Positions 1 through 6,702 of a stretch of 6,702 bases of DNA are shown piece by piece. The stretch comes from Clostridia bacterium (GTDB lineage Bacteria; Bacillota; Clostridia; Oscillospirales; CAG-382), in contig CAAEDF010000134.1 of the NCBI GenBank assembly GCA_900754535.1, forward strand, positions 1 through 6,702, given 5' to 3'. The number at the start of each line of letters is the position of its first letter. The stretch's first letter is position 1. The notes under the pieces were generated by a model. The model had not been told where the DNA came from and did no database searches. It worked only from the letters and a program-made list of their open reading frames with translations. A program made the position numbers and the translations under genes.

Positions 1-2375
1 AAAGAGACGGCAAGATAGTTGATTTTGATCTTACCAAAATAAGCGCCGCCATCACAAAGGCCTTTGAAGCGCAGAACAGGCAGTATACTCCCAGCATCAT
101 AGAGCTGCTGGCTCTGAGGGCGACGGCGGACTATGAGAAGAAGATAAAGGACGGTCTCGTTCACGTCGAGGACATCCAGGATTCGGTGGAAGCGGTCCTT
201 GAGCAGGCCGGATATGCGGACGTTGCAAAAGGCTACATCCTCTACCGCAAACAGCGCGAGAAGATACGCAACATGAAATCCACGATACTCGACTATAAAG
301 AGCTTGTGGACAGCTATGTCAAGGGCGTGGACTGGAGAGTTAAAGAAAACTCCACCGTCACCTACTCGGTCGGCGGTCTGATACTGTCCAACTCCGGCGC
401 GATAACCGCCAACTACTGGCTTTCCGAGATATACGACGAGGAGATCGCACGCGCACACAAGAACGCCGACATGCACATACACGATCTGTCCATGCTCACC
501 GGCTACTGCGCGGGCTGGTCGCTCAAGCAGCTCATCCAGGAGGGGCTGGGCGGCATCCCCGGAAAGATAACCTCCTCGCCCGCTTCGCATCTGGCAACGC
601 TCTGCAACCAGATGGTAAACTTCCTGGGCATCATGCAGAACGAATGGGCGGGCGCACAGGCCTTCTCGTCGTTCGACACATACCTTGCTCCATTTGTAAA
701 GGCAGACAATCTTACCTACCGCGAGGTAAAAAAGTGCATAGAGTCGTTTATATTCGGCGTGAACACCCCGTCGCGCTGGGGCACGCAGGCTCCGTTTTCC
801 AATATCACGCTTGACTGGACGGTGCCGGACGACCTTGCCGAGATGCCGGCGATAGTGGGCGGCAAGGAGATGGATTTCAAATATAAGGACTGCGAGAAGG
901 AAATGGCCATGGTGAACAAAGCGTTCATCGAGACCATGCTCGAGGGCGACGCCAACGGCCGCGGCTTCCAGTACCCGATACCCACCTACTCCATCACGCG
1001 CGATTTCGACTGGTCGGAGACCGAGAACAACAGGCTGCTGTTTGAGATGACCGCCAAATACGGCACTCCTTATTTCTCAAACTATATAAACAGCGACATG
1101 GCGCCCTCCGACGTCCGCAGCATGTGCTGCCGTCTGCGCCTTGACCTGAGGGAACTGCGCAAAAAGAGCGGCGGCTTCTTCGGCAGCGGCGAAAGCACCG
1201 GCTCGGTAGGCGTTGTCACGATAAATATGCCTCGTCTCGCATATCTGGCCGAAAACGAAGAGGATTTCTACAAGCGTCTTGACAAAATGATGGATATCGC
1301 CGCACGCAGCCTCAAGACAAAACGCACCGTCATCACCAAGCTTATGGAAGAGGGGCTGTATCCCTACACCAGACGCTACCTCGGCTCCTTCGACAACCAC
1401 TTCTCGACGATAGGGCTGGTCGGAATGAACGAGGCCTGCCTCAACGCAAAGTGGATACGCGCCGACATGACCGACGCAAAGGCCCAGCAGTTCACCAAGG
1501 ACGTCCTCAATCACATGAGGGAGCGCCTGTCAGACTATCAGGAGAAATACGGCGATCTTTACAACCTCGAAGCGACGCCCGCCGAATCCACGGCATACCG
1601 CCTCGCAAAGCACGACGTCGAGCGCTATCCCGACATCATAACCGCCTCCTCCGGGACCGACAACGCACCCTACTACACCAACAGCTCTCATCTGCCGGTC
1701 GGTTATACCGAGGATATATTTGCGGCGCTTGACATCCAGGACGAGCTGCAGACCCTTTACACCTCCGGCACGGTGTTCCATGCCTTTGTCGGCGAAAAGC
1801 TGCCCGACTGGAAATCCACCGCAACGCTGGTGCGCAAGATAGCCGAAAACTACAAGCTGCCGTACTACACCATCTCGCCGACATATTCGATATGCAAGGA
1901 TCACGGCTACATCGTCGGCGAGCACTACACCTGCCCGACCTGCGGCGGATACGCGGAGGTCTATTCGAGGATAACCGGCTACTACCGCCCGGTCCAGAAC
2001 TGGAACGTGGGCAAGAGCGCGGAATTCAAGGACAGGAAGCTGTATAACGTCAAGGACGCGCTTGAGTGTGACATGAGCGGCCACGGACACGCGGCGGCCG
2101 GCTGCGGCTGTGAAAACGCTTCCGCCGCGGGCGGACCCGGCGGCGAGGTGCTGCTTTTCACCACCAAGACCTGCCCCAACTGCTCGGTAGCCAAGCGTAT
2201 GCTTGCCGAGGCGAACATCGGATACAAAACGGTAGACGCCGAGGAAAACGCCGCTCTTGCGGAAAAATACGGCGTTATGCAGGCGCCCACGCTTGTGGTC
2301 GTGGGAGCGGACGGCGTAAGCAAATACGCCAACGCCTCAAATATAAGCAGGTATGCCGAGAGCATAAAAAAATAA
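1..2375 (+). CDS. nrdD: Anaerobic (class III) ribonucleoside-triphosphate reductase with C-terminal redoxin domain, 5'-truncated
   Basis: Reduces ribonucleoside triphosphates to deoxyribonucleotides in the cytoplasm using a glycyl radical. The frame is open from position 3, so the GTG at 186 is an internal Val; about 790 residues are visible and only a few N-terminal ones should be missing. The order is: ATP-cone (3 to about 270, beginning RDGKIVDFDLTKI); catalytic barrel with HIHDL and YCAGWSL (Cys codon 507-509), MCCRL (Cys codons 1125-1130), and STGSVGVVTINMPR; a metal site CKDH...CPTC (1893-1943); and the glycyl-radical motif RITGYY (Gly codon 1977-1979). A Cys/His-rich linker (2067-2111) leads to a redoxin domain of about 75 residues with CPNC (2172-2183) and the cis-Pro motif QAPTLVV. 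Known for the family: the ATP-cone senses ATP/dATP, and NrdG installs the radical. Fused redoxins occur in clostridial NrdDs and may replace formate as reductant, but I infer this here. No nrdG follows; the promoter is outside the window. Confidence 0.97.
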   Translation, partial: RDGKIVDFDLTKISAAITKAFEAQNRQYTPSIIELLALRATADYEKKIKDGLVHVEDIQDSVEAVLEQAGYADVAKGYILYRKQREKIRNMKSTILDYKELVDSYVKGVDWRVKENSTVTYSVGGLILSNSGAITANYWLSEIYDEEIARAHKNADMHIHDLSMLTGYCAGWSLKQLIQEGLGGIPGKITSSPASHLATLCNQMVNFLGIMQNEWAGAQAFSSFDTYLAPFVKADNLTYREVKKCIESFIFGVNTPSRWGTQAPFSNITLDWTVPDDLAEMPAIVGGKEMDFKYKDCEKEMAMVNKAFIETMLEGDANGRGFQYPIPTYSITRDFDWSETENNRLLFEMTAKYGTPYFSNYINSDMAPSDVRSMCCRLRLDLRELRKKSGGFFGSGESTGSVGVVTINMPRLAYLAENEEDFYKRLDKMMDIAARSLKTKRTVITKLMEEGLYPYTRRYLGSFDNHFSTIGLVGMNEACLNAKWIRADMTDAKAQQFTKDVLNHMRERLSDYQEKYGDLYNLEATPAESTAYRLAKHDVERYPDIITASSGTDNAPYYTNSSHLPVGYTEDIFAALDIQDELQTLYTSGTVFHAFVGEKLPDWKSTATLVRKIAENYKLPYYTISPTYSICKDHGYIVGEHYTCPTCGGYAEVYSRITGYYRPVQNWNVGKSAEFKDRKLYNVKDALECDMSGHGHAAAGCGCENASAAGGPGGEVLLFTTKTCPNCSVAKRMLAEANIGYKTVDAEENAALAEKYGVMQAPTLVVVGADGVSKYANASNISRYAESIKK

Positions 2376-2392
2376 CCTCCGAAAAACGGAGG
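2365..2392 (-). terminator. Rho-independent terminator of the recG-dusB unit
   Basis: Read on the minus strand, a perfect 6-bp stem CCTCCG/CGGAGG closes a TTTTT loop (2376-2392) and is followed at once by TTATTTTTTT. That is a classic intrinsic terminator for transcription coming from dusB, whose stop lies about 150 bp away. The U-tract is templated by the A-rich last codons and stop of nrdD (SIKK-stop), so the signal overlaps that gene. On the + strand the same hairpin lacks a T-tract, so it should not end nrdD transcripts. Confidence 0.72.
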
Positions 2393-2402
2393 CAGGGGTC
2401 CG

Positions 2403-2439
2403 GTCCGCGCAGCGCCCGCCGTCAGGCGGACGGGCGGAC
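2403..2439. repeat. GC-rich nested inverted repeats in the convergent intergenic gap
   Basis: Three sets of complementary arms overlap: GTCCGC (2403-2408) with GCGGAC (2434-2439), CGCCCG (2413-2418) with CGGGCG (2431-2436), and CCGCC (2416-2420) with GGCGG (2425-2429) around GTCA. Not all can form together, so alternative folds are possible. No T-tract follows on either strand, so it is not a terminator by itself. It could slow polymerase or protect RNA 3' ends, or be a fragment of a dispersed palindromic repeat; the window cannot decide. Confidence 0.4.
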
Positions 2440-2470
2440 GGAACTGCAAAAGAATATCTGATTGAACCGG

Positions 2471-2504
2471 TTCCGCCCTGTCTTACGGCAGGGCGGAATT
2501 TTTT
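2471..2504 (+). terminator. Rho-independent terminator of nrdD
   Basis: A perfect 10-bp stem, TTCCGCCCTG (2471-2480) with CAGGGCGGAA (2489-2498), can extend inward by a wobble and a C-G pair to a TTAC loop. It is followed directly by six T residues (2499-2504). This is a strong intrinsic terminator for + strand transcription, about 130 bp past the nrdD stop and only about 40 bp from the dusB stop. On the minus strand no T-tract follows the stem. Confidence 0.88.
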
Positions 2505-2541
2505 GCGGCATCGCGGCGGCGCGGTATCCCGCCGGAGCCGC

Positions 2542-3480
2542 TTATCCGAAAAGCTCGTCAAGCAGAAGGCTTATCTCCGTGATGCCGTCAACGTGATTTA
2601 TGCGGTCACGGAAAGAGGCGGAGCGCGGCAGCCCTTTTGTGTACCATGCAAGGTGCTTGCGCGCCTGCGCAAACGCGTGCCTGCCGCTAATCTCTTCCAT
2701 AAGCGAAACATGCCGGAGTATAAGCGCTTTTTTCTCGCGTGCCGTGGGAGGAACGTACGGTATCCCGTCACGCGCGCTGCAAAGCCGGCCGAACAGCCAC
2801 GGATCTCCAAGCGCGCCGCGGCCCACCATTATCGCGTCACAGCCGGTCTTTTTGTACATCAGTGCCGCGGACTCGGGGTCGGTTATGTCTCCGTTGCCTA
2901 CAACGGGTATGCGCGCCTCGGATACCACCCGTGCTATCGCGTCAAGATCGGCGCGCCCGGAATACATCTGCTCACGCGTGCGCCCGTGCACGGTTATGAA
3001 CGAAGCCCCGCTTTCACGCGCAAGTCCTGCCAGACGCAGCGCCGCCGTCGGCTCCTTCTCCGTGCCGAGCCGCATTTTTACGCTTACCGGTATGTCGCCG
3101 GCGGCCTTCACAACCGCTTCGGTTATCGCCGCCGCCTTTTCGGGGTCGTTCAGCAGGGCGCTGCCCTCGCCGTTTGAAAAGACCTTGCGGACCGGGCAGC
3201 CCATGTTTATGTCTATATAGTCGGGCCGCAAGGACGATATGCGCCTTGCCGCCTCCGCCATCACCGCCGGATCGGAGCCGAAAAGCTGTATGCCCGCCGG
3301 CCTCTCGCTGTCCCGCAGGGCTGCAAGCTTAAACGTTTTTTCGTCGCCGTAAAGCACTGCCTTTGCCGATATCATTTCGGAGCAGACTATATCCGCTCCC
3401 GCTTCTTTGCATAAAAGGCGGAAAGGATAATCCGCAACGCCGGCCATCGGCGCAAGAAATATTTTTCCCTTTATATCCAT
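2542..3480 (-). CDS. dusB: tRNA-dihydrouridine synthase, DusB type
   Basis: FMN-dependent enzyme that uses NADPH to reduce specific uridines in tRNA to dihydrouridine; cytoplasmic. The 312-residue protein has the expected length and a complete set of family motifs: FLAPMAGV near residue 8 (FMN-barrel start), NMGCPV with the catalytic Cys at 95, VKMRLG (Lys135), VHGRTREQMYSG (His165), VVGNGDI near 193 and MVGRGALGDPWLF near 218. The C-terminal helical tRNA-binding part includes ARKHLAWYTKGLP. The ATG at 3480 is preceded by GGGAGAG (3491-3497) with 10 nt spacing, and only 20 bp separate it from the recG stop, so it is probably translated from the recG transcript. Assignment to the DusB subgroup rests on motif wording (NMGCPV, GDPWLF, NGEGSALL); which uridine is modified cannot be read from the sequence. 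Confidence 0.93.
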   Translation of the reverse strand: MDIKGKIFLAPMAGVADYPFRLLCKEAGADIVCSEMISAKAVLYGDEKTFKLAALRDSERPAGIQLFGSDPAVMAEAARRISSLRPDYIDINMGCPVRKVFSNGEGSALLNDPEKAAAITEAVVKAAGDIPVSVKMRLGTEKEPTAALRLAGLARESGASFITVHGRTREQMYSGRADLDAIARVVSEARIPVVGNGDITDPESAALMYKKTGCDAIMVGRGALGDPWLFGRLCSARDGIPYVPPTAREKKALILRHVSLMEEISGRHAFAQARKHLAWYTKGLPRSASFRDRINHVDGITEISLLLDELFG

Positions 3481-3490
3481 ATCCCGTCGG

Positions 3491-3497
3491 CTCTCCC
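3491..3497 (-). promoter_or_regulatory. Ribosome binding site of dusB
   Basis: GGGAGAG on the minus strand lies 10 nt before the dusB ATG and begins just past the recG stop codon. It supports the chosen start and independent initiation on a shared mRNA. Confidence 0.6.
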
Positions 3498-3500
3498 GAA

Positions 3501-5570
3501 TCAGTTGAGTGTGTTTGCGGCCTCCTGCGGATCAAACAGCCCGTTTACCGCCCTTGCAAGTGATGCCAGCCGTTCGTCGGTGTACAGGCCGCCGTAGAGC
3601 CGACCGCACAGCGCCTTTGTTTCCTCAATAAGCGCCATGTCGGTGACCGAGGCGCATTTGAACTTTATCTCGCCGCTCTGGCGGCTGCCGATAAAATCTC
3701 CCGGCCCGCGCAGCTCAAGGTCGGCGTTTGCTATCTCAAATCCGTCGTTGGTCTTTGTCATTATCTCAAGCCTGCTTTTGCTTTTGCCGCTTTTCGTCGA
3801 GGACATCAGTATGCAGTAGCTTTTGGCCTTCCCTCTGCCGACGCGTCCGCGCAGCTGGTGCAGCTGTGACAGACCGAAGCACTCGGCGTTCTCAATAAGC
3901 ATCACCGACGCGTTGGGGACGTCAACGCCCACCTCCACAACGGTGGTCGAAACGAGCACGTTTATCCTGCCTTCCGAAAATTCGCGCATCACCGCGTCCT
4001 TTTCGGAGCTTTTCTGCCTTCCGTGCACGCAAGCGACCCGGTAGGGCGCAAACAGCGGCTCTATCCGCTTTGTGTATTCGGTAACGGCCTTTTTTTCGTC
4101 GCTTTCGCCGTCGTCCTCCACAAGCGGGCATATTATGAACGCCTGCCGCGAGGCCGCCAATTCCTTTTTTATAAACGCGTATATCCTGCTGCGGTAGCTT
4201 TCGTCCACCAAAAACGTGTCGATCTTCTGCCTGCCCGGCGGCAGCTCGTCCAGCACGGATACGTCAAGGTCTCCGTAAAGAATCAGCGACAGCGTGCGGG
4301 GTATCGGCGTTGCGGACATCACCAGCGTGTGAGCGAACGGCCCGTCGTCCCCGCCGGCGCTCTTGTTTATAAGCGCGGCCCGCTGTATGACTCCGAACCT
4401 GTGCTGCTCGTCCGTCACCGCAAGCCCCAGCCGCTTATATGACACCCCTTGCTGTATGAGTGCGTTCGTGCCGACCGCAACATCGATCTCGCCGTCGGCG
4501 AGCCGGCGGTGTATGTCAGTCTTCTGCTTTTTGGTAAGCGAGCCGGAGAGAAGCTCCACTCTGAAGCCAAACGGCGCGAACAGCGAGCACAGCGAGCGGT
4601 AGTGCTGAGCGGCAAGCACTTCCGTCGGCGCCATCATCGCCGCCTGACAGCCGTTTTTGACGGCAAGGTAAACGGCGGCGGCCGCAACGGCGGTCTTTCC
4701 GCTGCCCACGTCGCCCTGGACAAGTCTCATCATCGCGTTTCCGCTTGTCATGTCGGCGTATATTTCTTTTACCGCGCGTTCCTGCGCGCCCGTAAGCTTA
4801 AAGGGCAGGGAAGCGAAGAACGACGCGCAGCCCGCGCCCTTAAGCGTCATTCCGAACGCGCTGCGGGCTTTTCCGCTTTCCCGCATATGGCGGACCGCAA
4901 GCTGGAAAATCAGCATTTCGCAAAACGCCACCGTTCTGCGCGCTTTTGAAAGCGTCTCCTCGTCTTTCGGAAAATGGATGTTCTTTACCGCCTCGGCACG
5001 GCCGAGCAGGGAATGCGAGGCCGCAAGCTCTTCGGGCAGCGGGTCCTCCAAAAGCTCCGCCGCCGGCAGCGCCTGTCTTACGGCGTCCGAGACCGCCTTC
5101 TGCGTAAGCCCTCCGGTAAGCGGGTATACCGGCACGATGTCGGCAAGACGCCTGCCCGGCAGCACCGCTTCGATGATCGGATTTGTCATTTCGCGGCCGT
5201 AAAGGCCGAATACCACTTTGCCGTATATACGGTATATCCGCCCGACGGTAAGCGATTTTGCGGCCCACGGCTGATTGAAAAGGGTGATATTTATCGCGCC
5301 CGTGCCGTCGGAGGCGGAAAGCTTTGTGTAGGTTATCCCGCTTTTGCCGCGGGCCTGAGCGGATTTTGCGTCTATCTGAAGCATAAGCGAGCATACCGTG
5401 CCGTCGCCGGTCTCGGCTATCGCGGAGATATTTCCTCTGTTTTCGTATCTCCGCGGGAAGAAAAGCAGCAGCTCGCCCACCGTGTGTATGCCGAGCCTGG
5501 CAAAACGCGCCGCGCGCGTGTCGCCTATACCCGCAAGCCCGGTAAGGGGCGACGAAAGGGAAATATTCAC
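3501..5570 (-). CDS. recG: ATP-dependent DNA helicase RecG
   Basis: Superfamily 2 helicase that remodels stalled replication forks, D-loops and Holliday junctions. The 689 residues are within the family range. The N-terminal part holds a helix-hairpin-like stretch (LAGIGDTRAARFARLGI, residues 12-28), the FFPRRYENR motif and an OB-fold wedge domain (about 50-150). Helicase domain 1 has Walker A GDVGSGKT (286-293), APTEVLAAQH (314-323), motif II DEQH plus RFG (387-393) and motif III MSATPIPRT (418-426). Domain 2 has STTVVEVGVDVP (541-552) and QLRGRVGRG (572-580). The C-terminal TRG-type region contains ADLELRGPGDFIGSRQSG (616-633). All catalytic residues are present. The start is GTG at 5570, chosen because AAAGGGGG (5580-5587) sits 9 nt upstream and the protein begins where RecG homologues do. 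It lies 44 bp after the Rad50-like gene and 20 bp before dusB. Confidence 0.98.
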   Translation of the reverse strand: MNISLSSPLTGLAGIGDTRAARFARLGIHTVGELLLFFPRRYENRGNISAIAETGDGTVCSLMLQIDAKSAQARGKSGITYTKLSASDGTGAINITLFNQPWAAKSLTVGRIYRIYGKVVFGLYGREMTNPIIEAVLPGRRLADIVPVYPLTGGLTQKAVSDAVRQALPAAELLEDPLPEELAASHSLLGRAEAVKNIHFPKDEETLSKARRTVAFCEMLIFQLAVRHMRESGKARSAFGMTLKGAGCASFFASLPFKLTGAQERAVKEIYADMTSGNAMMRLVQGDVGSGKTAVAAAAVYLAVKNGCQAAMMAPTEVLAAQHYRSLCSLFAPFGFRVELLSGSLTKKQKTDIHRRLADGEIDVAVGTNALIQQGVSYKRLGLAVTDEQHRFGVIQRAALINKSAGGDDGPFAHTLVMSATPIPRTLSLILYGDLDVSVLDELPPGRQKIDTFLVDESYRSRIYAFIKKELAASRQAFIICPLVEDDGESDEKKAVTEYTKRIEPLFAPYRVACVHGRQKSSEKDAVMREFSEGRINVLVSTTVVEVGVDVPNASVMLIENAECFGLSQLHQLRGRVGRGKAKSYCILMSSTKSGKSKSRLEIMTKTNDGFEIANADLELRGPGDFIGSRQSGEIKFKCASVTDMALIEETKALCGRLYGGLYTDERLASLARAVNGLFDPQEAANTLN

Positions 5571-5579
5571 TTTATGTCG

Positions 5580-5587
5580 CCCCCTTT
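5580..5587 (-). promoter_or_regulatory. Ribosome binding site deciding the GTG start of recG
   Basis: AAAGGGGG on the minus strand lies 9 nt before the GTG at 5570. No ATG in frame is better placed, so this site supports GTG as the start. Confidence 0.6.
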
Positions 5588-5614
5588 CAACTTTTATGTA
5601 TGATCAGCCGGCTT

Positions 5615-6702
5615 TCAGCACACGGCGGCTTTTTTTATTTCAAGCCTGTTTATGTTTTTCCCAAGCCTTTCAAGTGCTTCGCGTTCTCTCGGGGTACAGG
5701 TGAACATTAAGACCTGCGCTTTTTCGGCCTGCGAAAATTCAGTTATCACGGATATCATCGTTTCAAGCCGCTTGTCGTCCAGCCGCGCAAACGCGTCGTC
5801 AAGGATGACGGGCGGCACGGCGGTCTGCTGATATATCAGCCTTAAAAGCGCCAGCCTCAGGCAGAGATACGCGGCATCCTTTGTGCCTGACGACAGGAAA
5901 TCAAGGCTTTGGATAAGCGGCGTTTCCACCGCCATCCCCATACGCGTATCAAGATGCAAAACGGGATATTTTCCCGCCGTGGCATAATCAAAATATCCGG
6001 ATGCATATTCGGTAAGCTTCGGCGCTATCGTGCTTTTCATGTATGCGGACGATTCCTCAAGCACCTCCAACGCCAGCCTTATCGCGGCAAGCCGCCGGTT
6101 TGCCTTTTCAAGCTGCTGCTTCGCCGCGCCCGCCTTGCCGCGAAGCAGCGCCGGGTCCGCCGCGCCGGATTCAAGGCGCGCCTTTTCCTTCTCCAGCTCC
6201 TGCTTCTTTTCTTCAAGCAGCTTCTGCTTTTGCGTATTGAAGTTCAGCTCGCGCTCGACCTCGGACACGGTCCTTTCCGGCGGTACGGCGCCCTCGGCGC
6301 GCTTTGCCAGCGCGTCTATGTCAACGCCCTCAAACATGCTCTCGCGCGTGCGGCGGCGGGATTCGTATTCGGACAAAAGCTTTTTTGCGTTTTCCGAGCG
6401 CTCAAGCAGCAGGTCGATCTGCCCGCCGGCGGCATCGCACGTGCCGATTTCGCCCTCCGGGCAGTATCGGCTTATACGCTCGGCAATGCTTTTTCCGGCC
6501 TGCGCGCAGCGGTCCGAAAGCCTGCCGTACTCGGCTTTGAGACTGTAGGTGCGCTTTTCGTCTATGTCCGCCTGACGTTCTATCTGCGGCAGCTCGCTGA
6601 GCGCGTCTTCAAGCGCCTCCGCCGATTCAAATCCGTACTTTGCCGGCAGCGCGCGCGCCTTTATCTTTATTACGGCCGCCGCCACGGCGCAGAAGAGAAA
6701 CA
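5615..6702 (-). CDS. Rad50/SMC-like coiled-coil ATPase, probably YhaN family, 5'-truncated
   Basis: C-terminal part of an SMC/Rad50-type ATPase; the frame stays open to the right edge, so the GTG at 6685 is not a real start and the Walker A half lies outside. Numbering from 6685: a hydrophobic run FLFCAVAAAVI at the edge (6669-6700) followed by basic KIKAR; charged helical, coiled-coil sequence at about 30-210, strongest around LLEEKKQELEKEKARLE (156-172); ABC-type signature LSSGTKD (264-270); Walker B VILDDAF (293-299) and D-loop RLDDKR (301-306). LSSGTKD followed by a Leu-rich helix, together with FTC.PRERE, resembles YhaN-type proteins, which accompany an SbcD-like nuclease in other Firmicutes; this is inference. 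The usual switch His is replaced by Thr (residue 331, TCTPRE). Alternatives are an SbcC/RecF-like or other SMC-family protein. Being upstream of recG suggests a DNA-repair role. Confidence 0.75.
   Translation of the reverse strand, partial: FLFCAVAAAVIKIKARALPAKYGFESAEALEDALSELPQIERQADIDEKRTYSLKAEYGRLSDRCAQAGKSIAERISRYCPEGEIGTCDAAGGQIDLLLERSENAKKLLSEYESRRRTRESMFEGVDIDALAKRAEGAVPPERTVSEVERELNFNTQKQKLLEEKKQELEKEKARLESGAADPALLRGKAGAAKQQLEKANRRLAAIRLALEVLEESSAYMKSTIAPKLTEYASGYFDYATAGKYPVLHLDTRMGMAVETPLIQSLDFLSSGTKDAAYLCLRLALLRLIYQQTAVPPVILDDAFARLDDKRLETMISVITEFSQAEKAQVLMFTCTPREREALERLGKNINRLEIKKAAVC

Noticed and set aside
186..188. GTG at 186 as the start of nrdD
   Set aside because: The frame is open to the left edge and the upstream residues form a recognisable ATP-cone, so this codon is internal.
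1530..2090. Minus-strand open frame of 186 codons opposite nrdD, and similar shorter frames at 1077-1514 and 1982-2449
   Set aside because: They lie wholly or mostly over the well-conserved nrdD coding sequence, have no recognisable domains, and are expected by chance in GC-rich DNA.
2503..3177. Plus-strand open frame of 224 codons opposite dusB, and another at 2600-3220
   Set aside because: The opposite strand encodes a complete DusB with every motif; the plus-strand products are Arg/Ala-rich and featureless, and the first frame runs out of the terminator region.
4974..5603. Plus-strand open frame of 209 codons opposite the recG N-terminal part
   Set aside because: Shadow of the intact recG reading frame, with very basic low-information sequence.
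5571..5614. Possible promoter in the 44-bp gap before recG
   Set aside because: The minus strand has an AT-rich stretch but no convincing -35/-10 pair at proper spacing.
5606..5637. Plus-strand hairpin AGCCG/CGGCT followed by a T-run
   Set aside because: The stem is only 5 bp with a 15-nt loop, no plus-strand gene precedes it, and the T-run is simply the Lys codons at the end of the minus-strand ATPase gene.
6030..6548. Ser/Phe-rich plus-strand open frame of 172 codons
   Set aside because: It is the antisense of the Glu/Lys-rich coiled coil on the minus strand, which explains its odd composition.

Overview
This window holds ordinary housekeeping DNA from what looks like an anaerobic, fairly GC-rich bacterium, most likely a member of the Clostridia/Firmicutes. 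That placement is inferred from the oxygen-sensitive class III ribonucleotide reductase with a fused C-terminal redoxin domain, the style of the DusB and RecG proteins, and frequent ATA and AGG codons in GC-rich genes. I see no phage, transposon, CRISPR or rRNA/tRNA sequence.

Layout: the left third (1-2375, + strand) is almost all of nrdD, the anaerobic ribonucleoside-triphosphate reductase, missing only its first few codons. It carries an ATP-cone at the N-terminus, the glycyl-radical catalytic domain, a Cys/His-rich linker and a glutaredoxin/NrdH-like domain with a CPNC motif. The right two thirds (2542-6702) are on the minus strand. In transcription order they hold a 5'-truncated Rad50/SMC-like ATPase of probable YhaN type, recG (branched-DNA helicase) and dusB (tRNA-dihydrouridine synthase). 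Spacings are 44 and 20 bp, consistent with one operon whose promoter lies beyond the right edge.

The two units converge in a 166-bp gap at 2376-2541, which is full of inverted repeats. The + strand terminator of nrdD (2471-2504) lies nearer dusB, and the minus-strand terminator (2365-2392) lies against and partly inside the end of nrdD. Each transcript would therefore run past the other's terminator, giving complementary 3' ends of roughly 110-140 nt.

Functional logic: NrdD makes dNTPs without oxygen and its attached redoxin probably helps recycle reducing equivalents. RecG and the Rad50-like ATPase suggest a DNA repair or fork-processing unit, with the tRNA-modification gene dusB at its end. 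I found no convincing undescribed system. The most notable points are the crossed terminators, the Cys/His-rich linker in NrdD, and two features of the partial ATPase: a hydrophobic stretch at the window edge and a Thr where a switch His would be expected.
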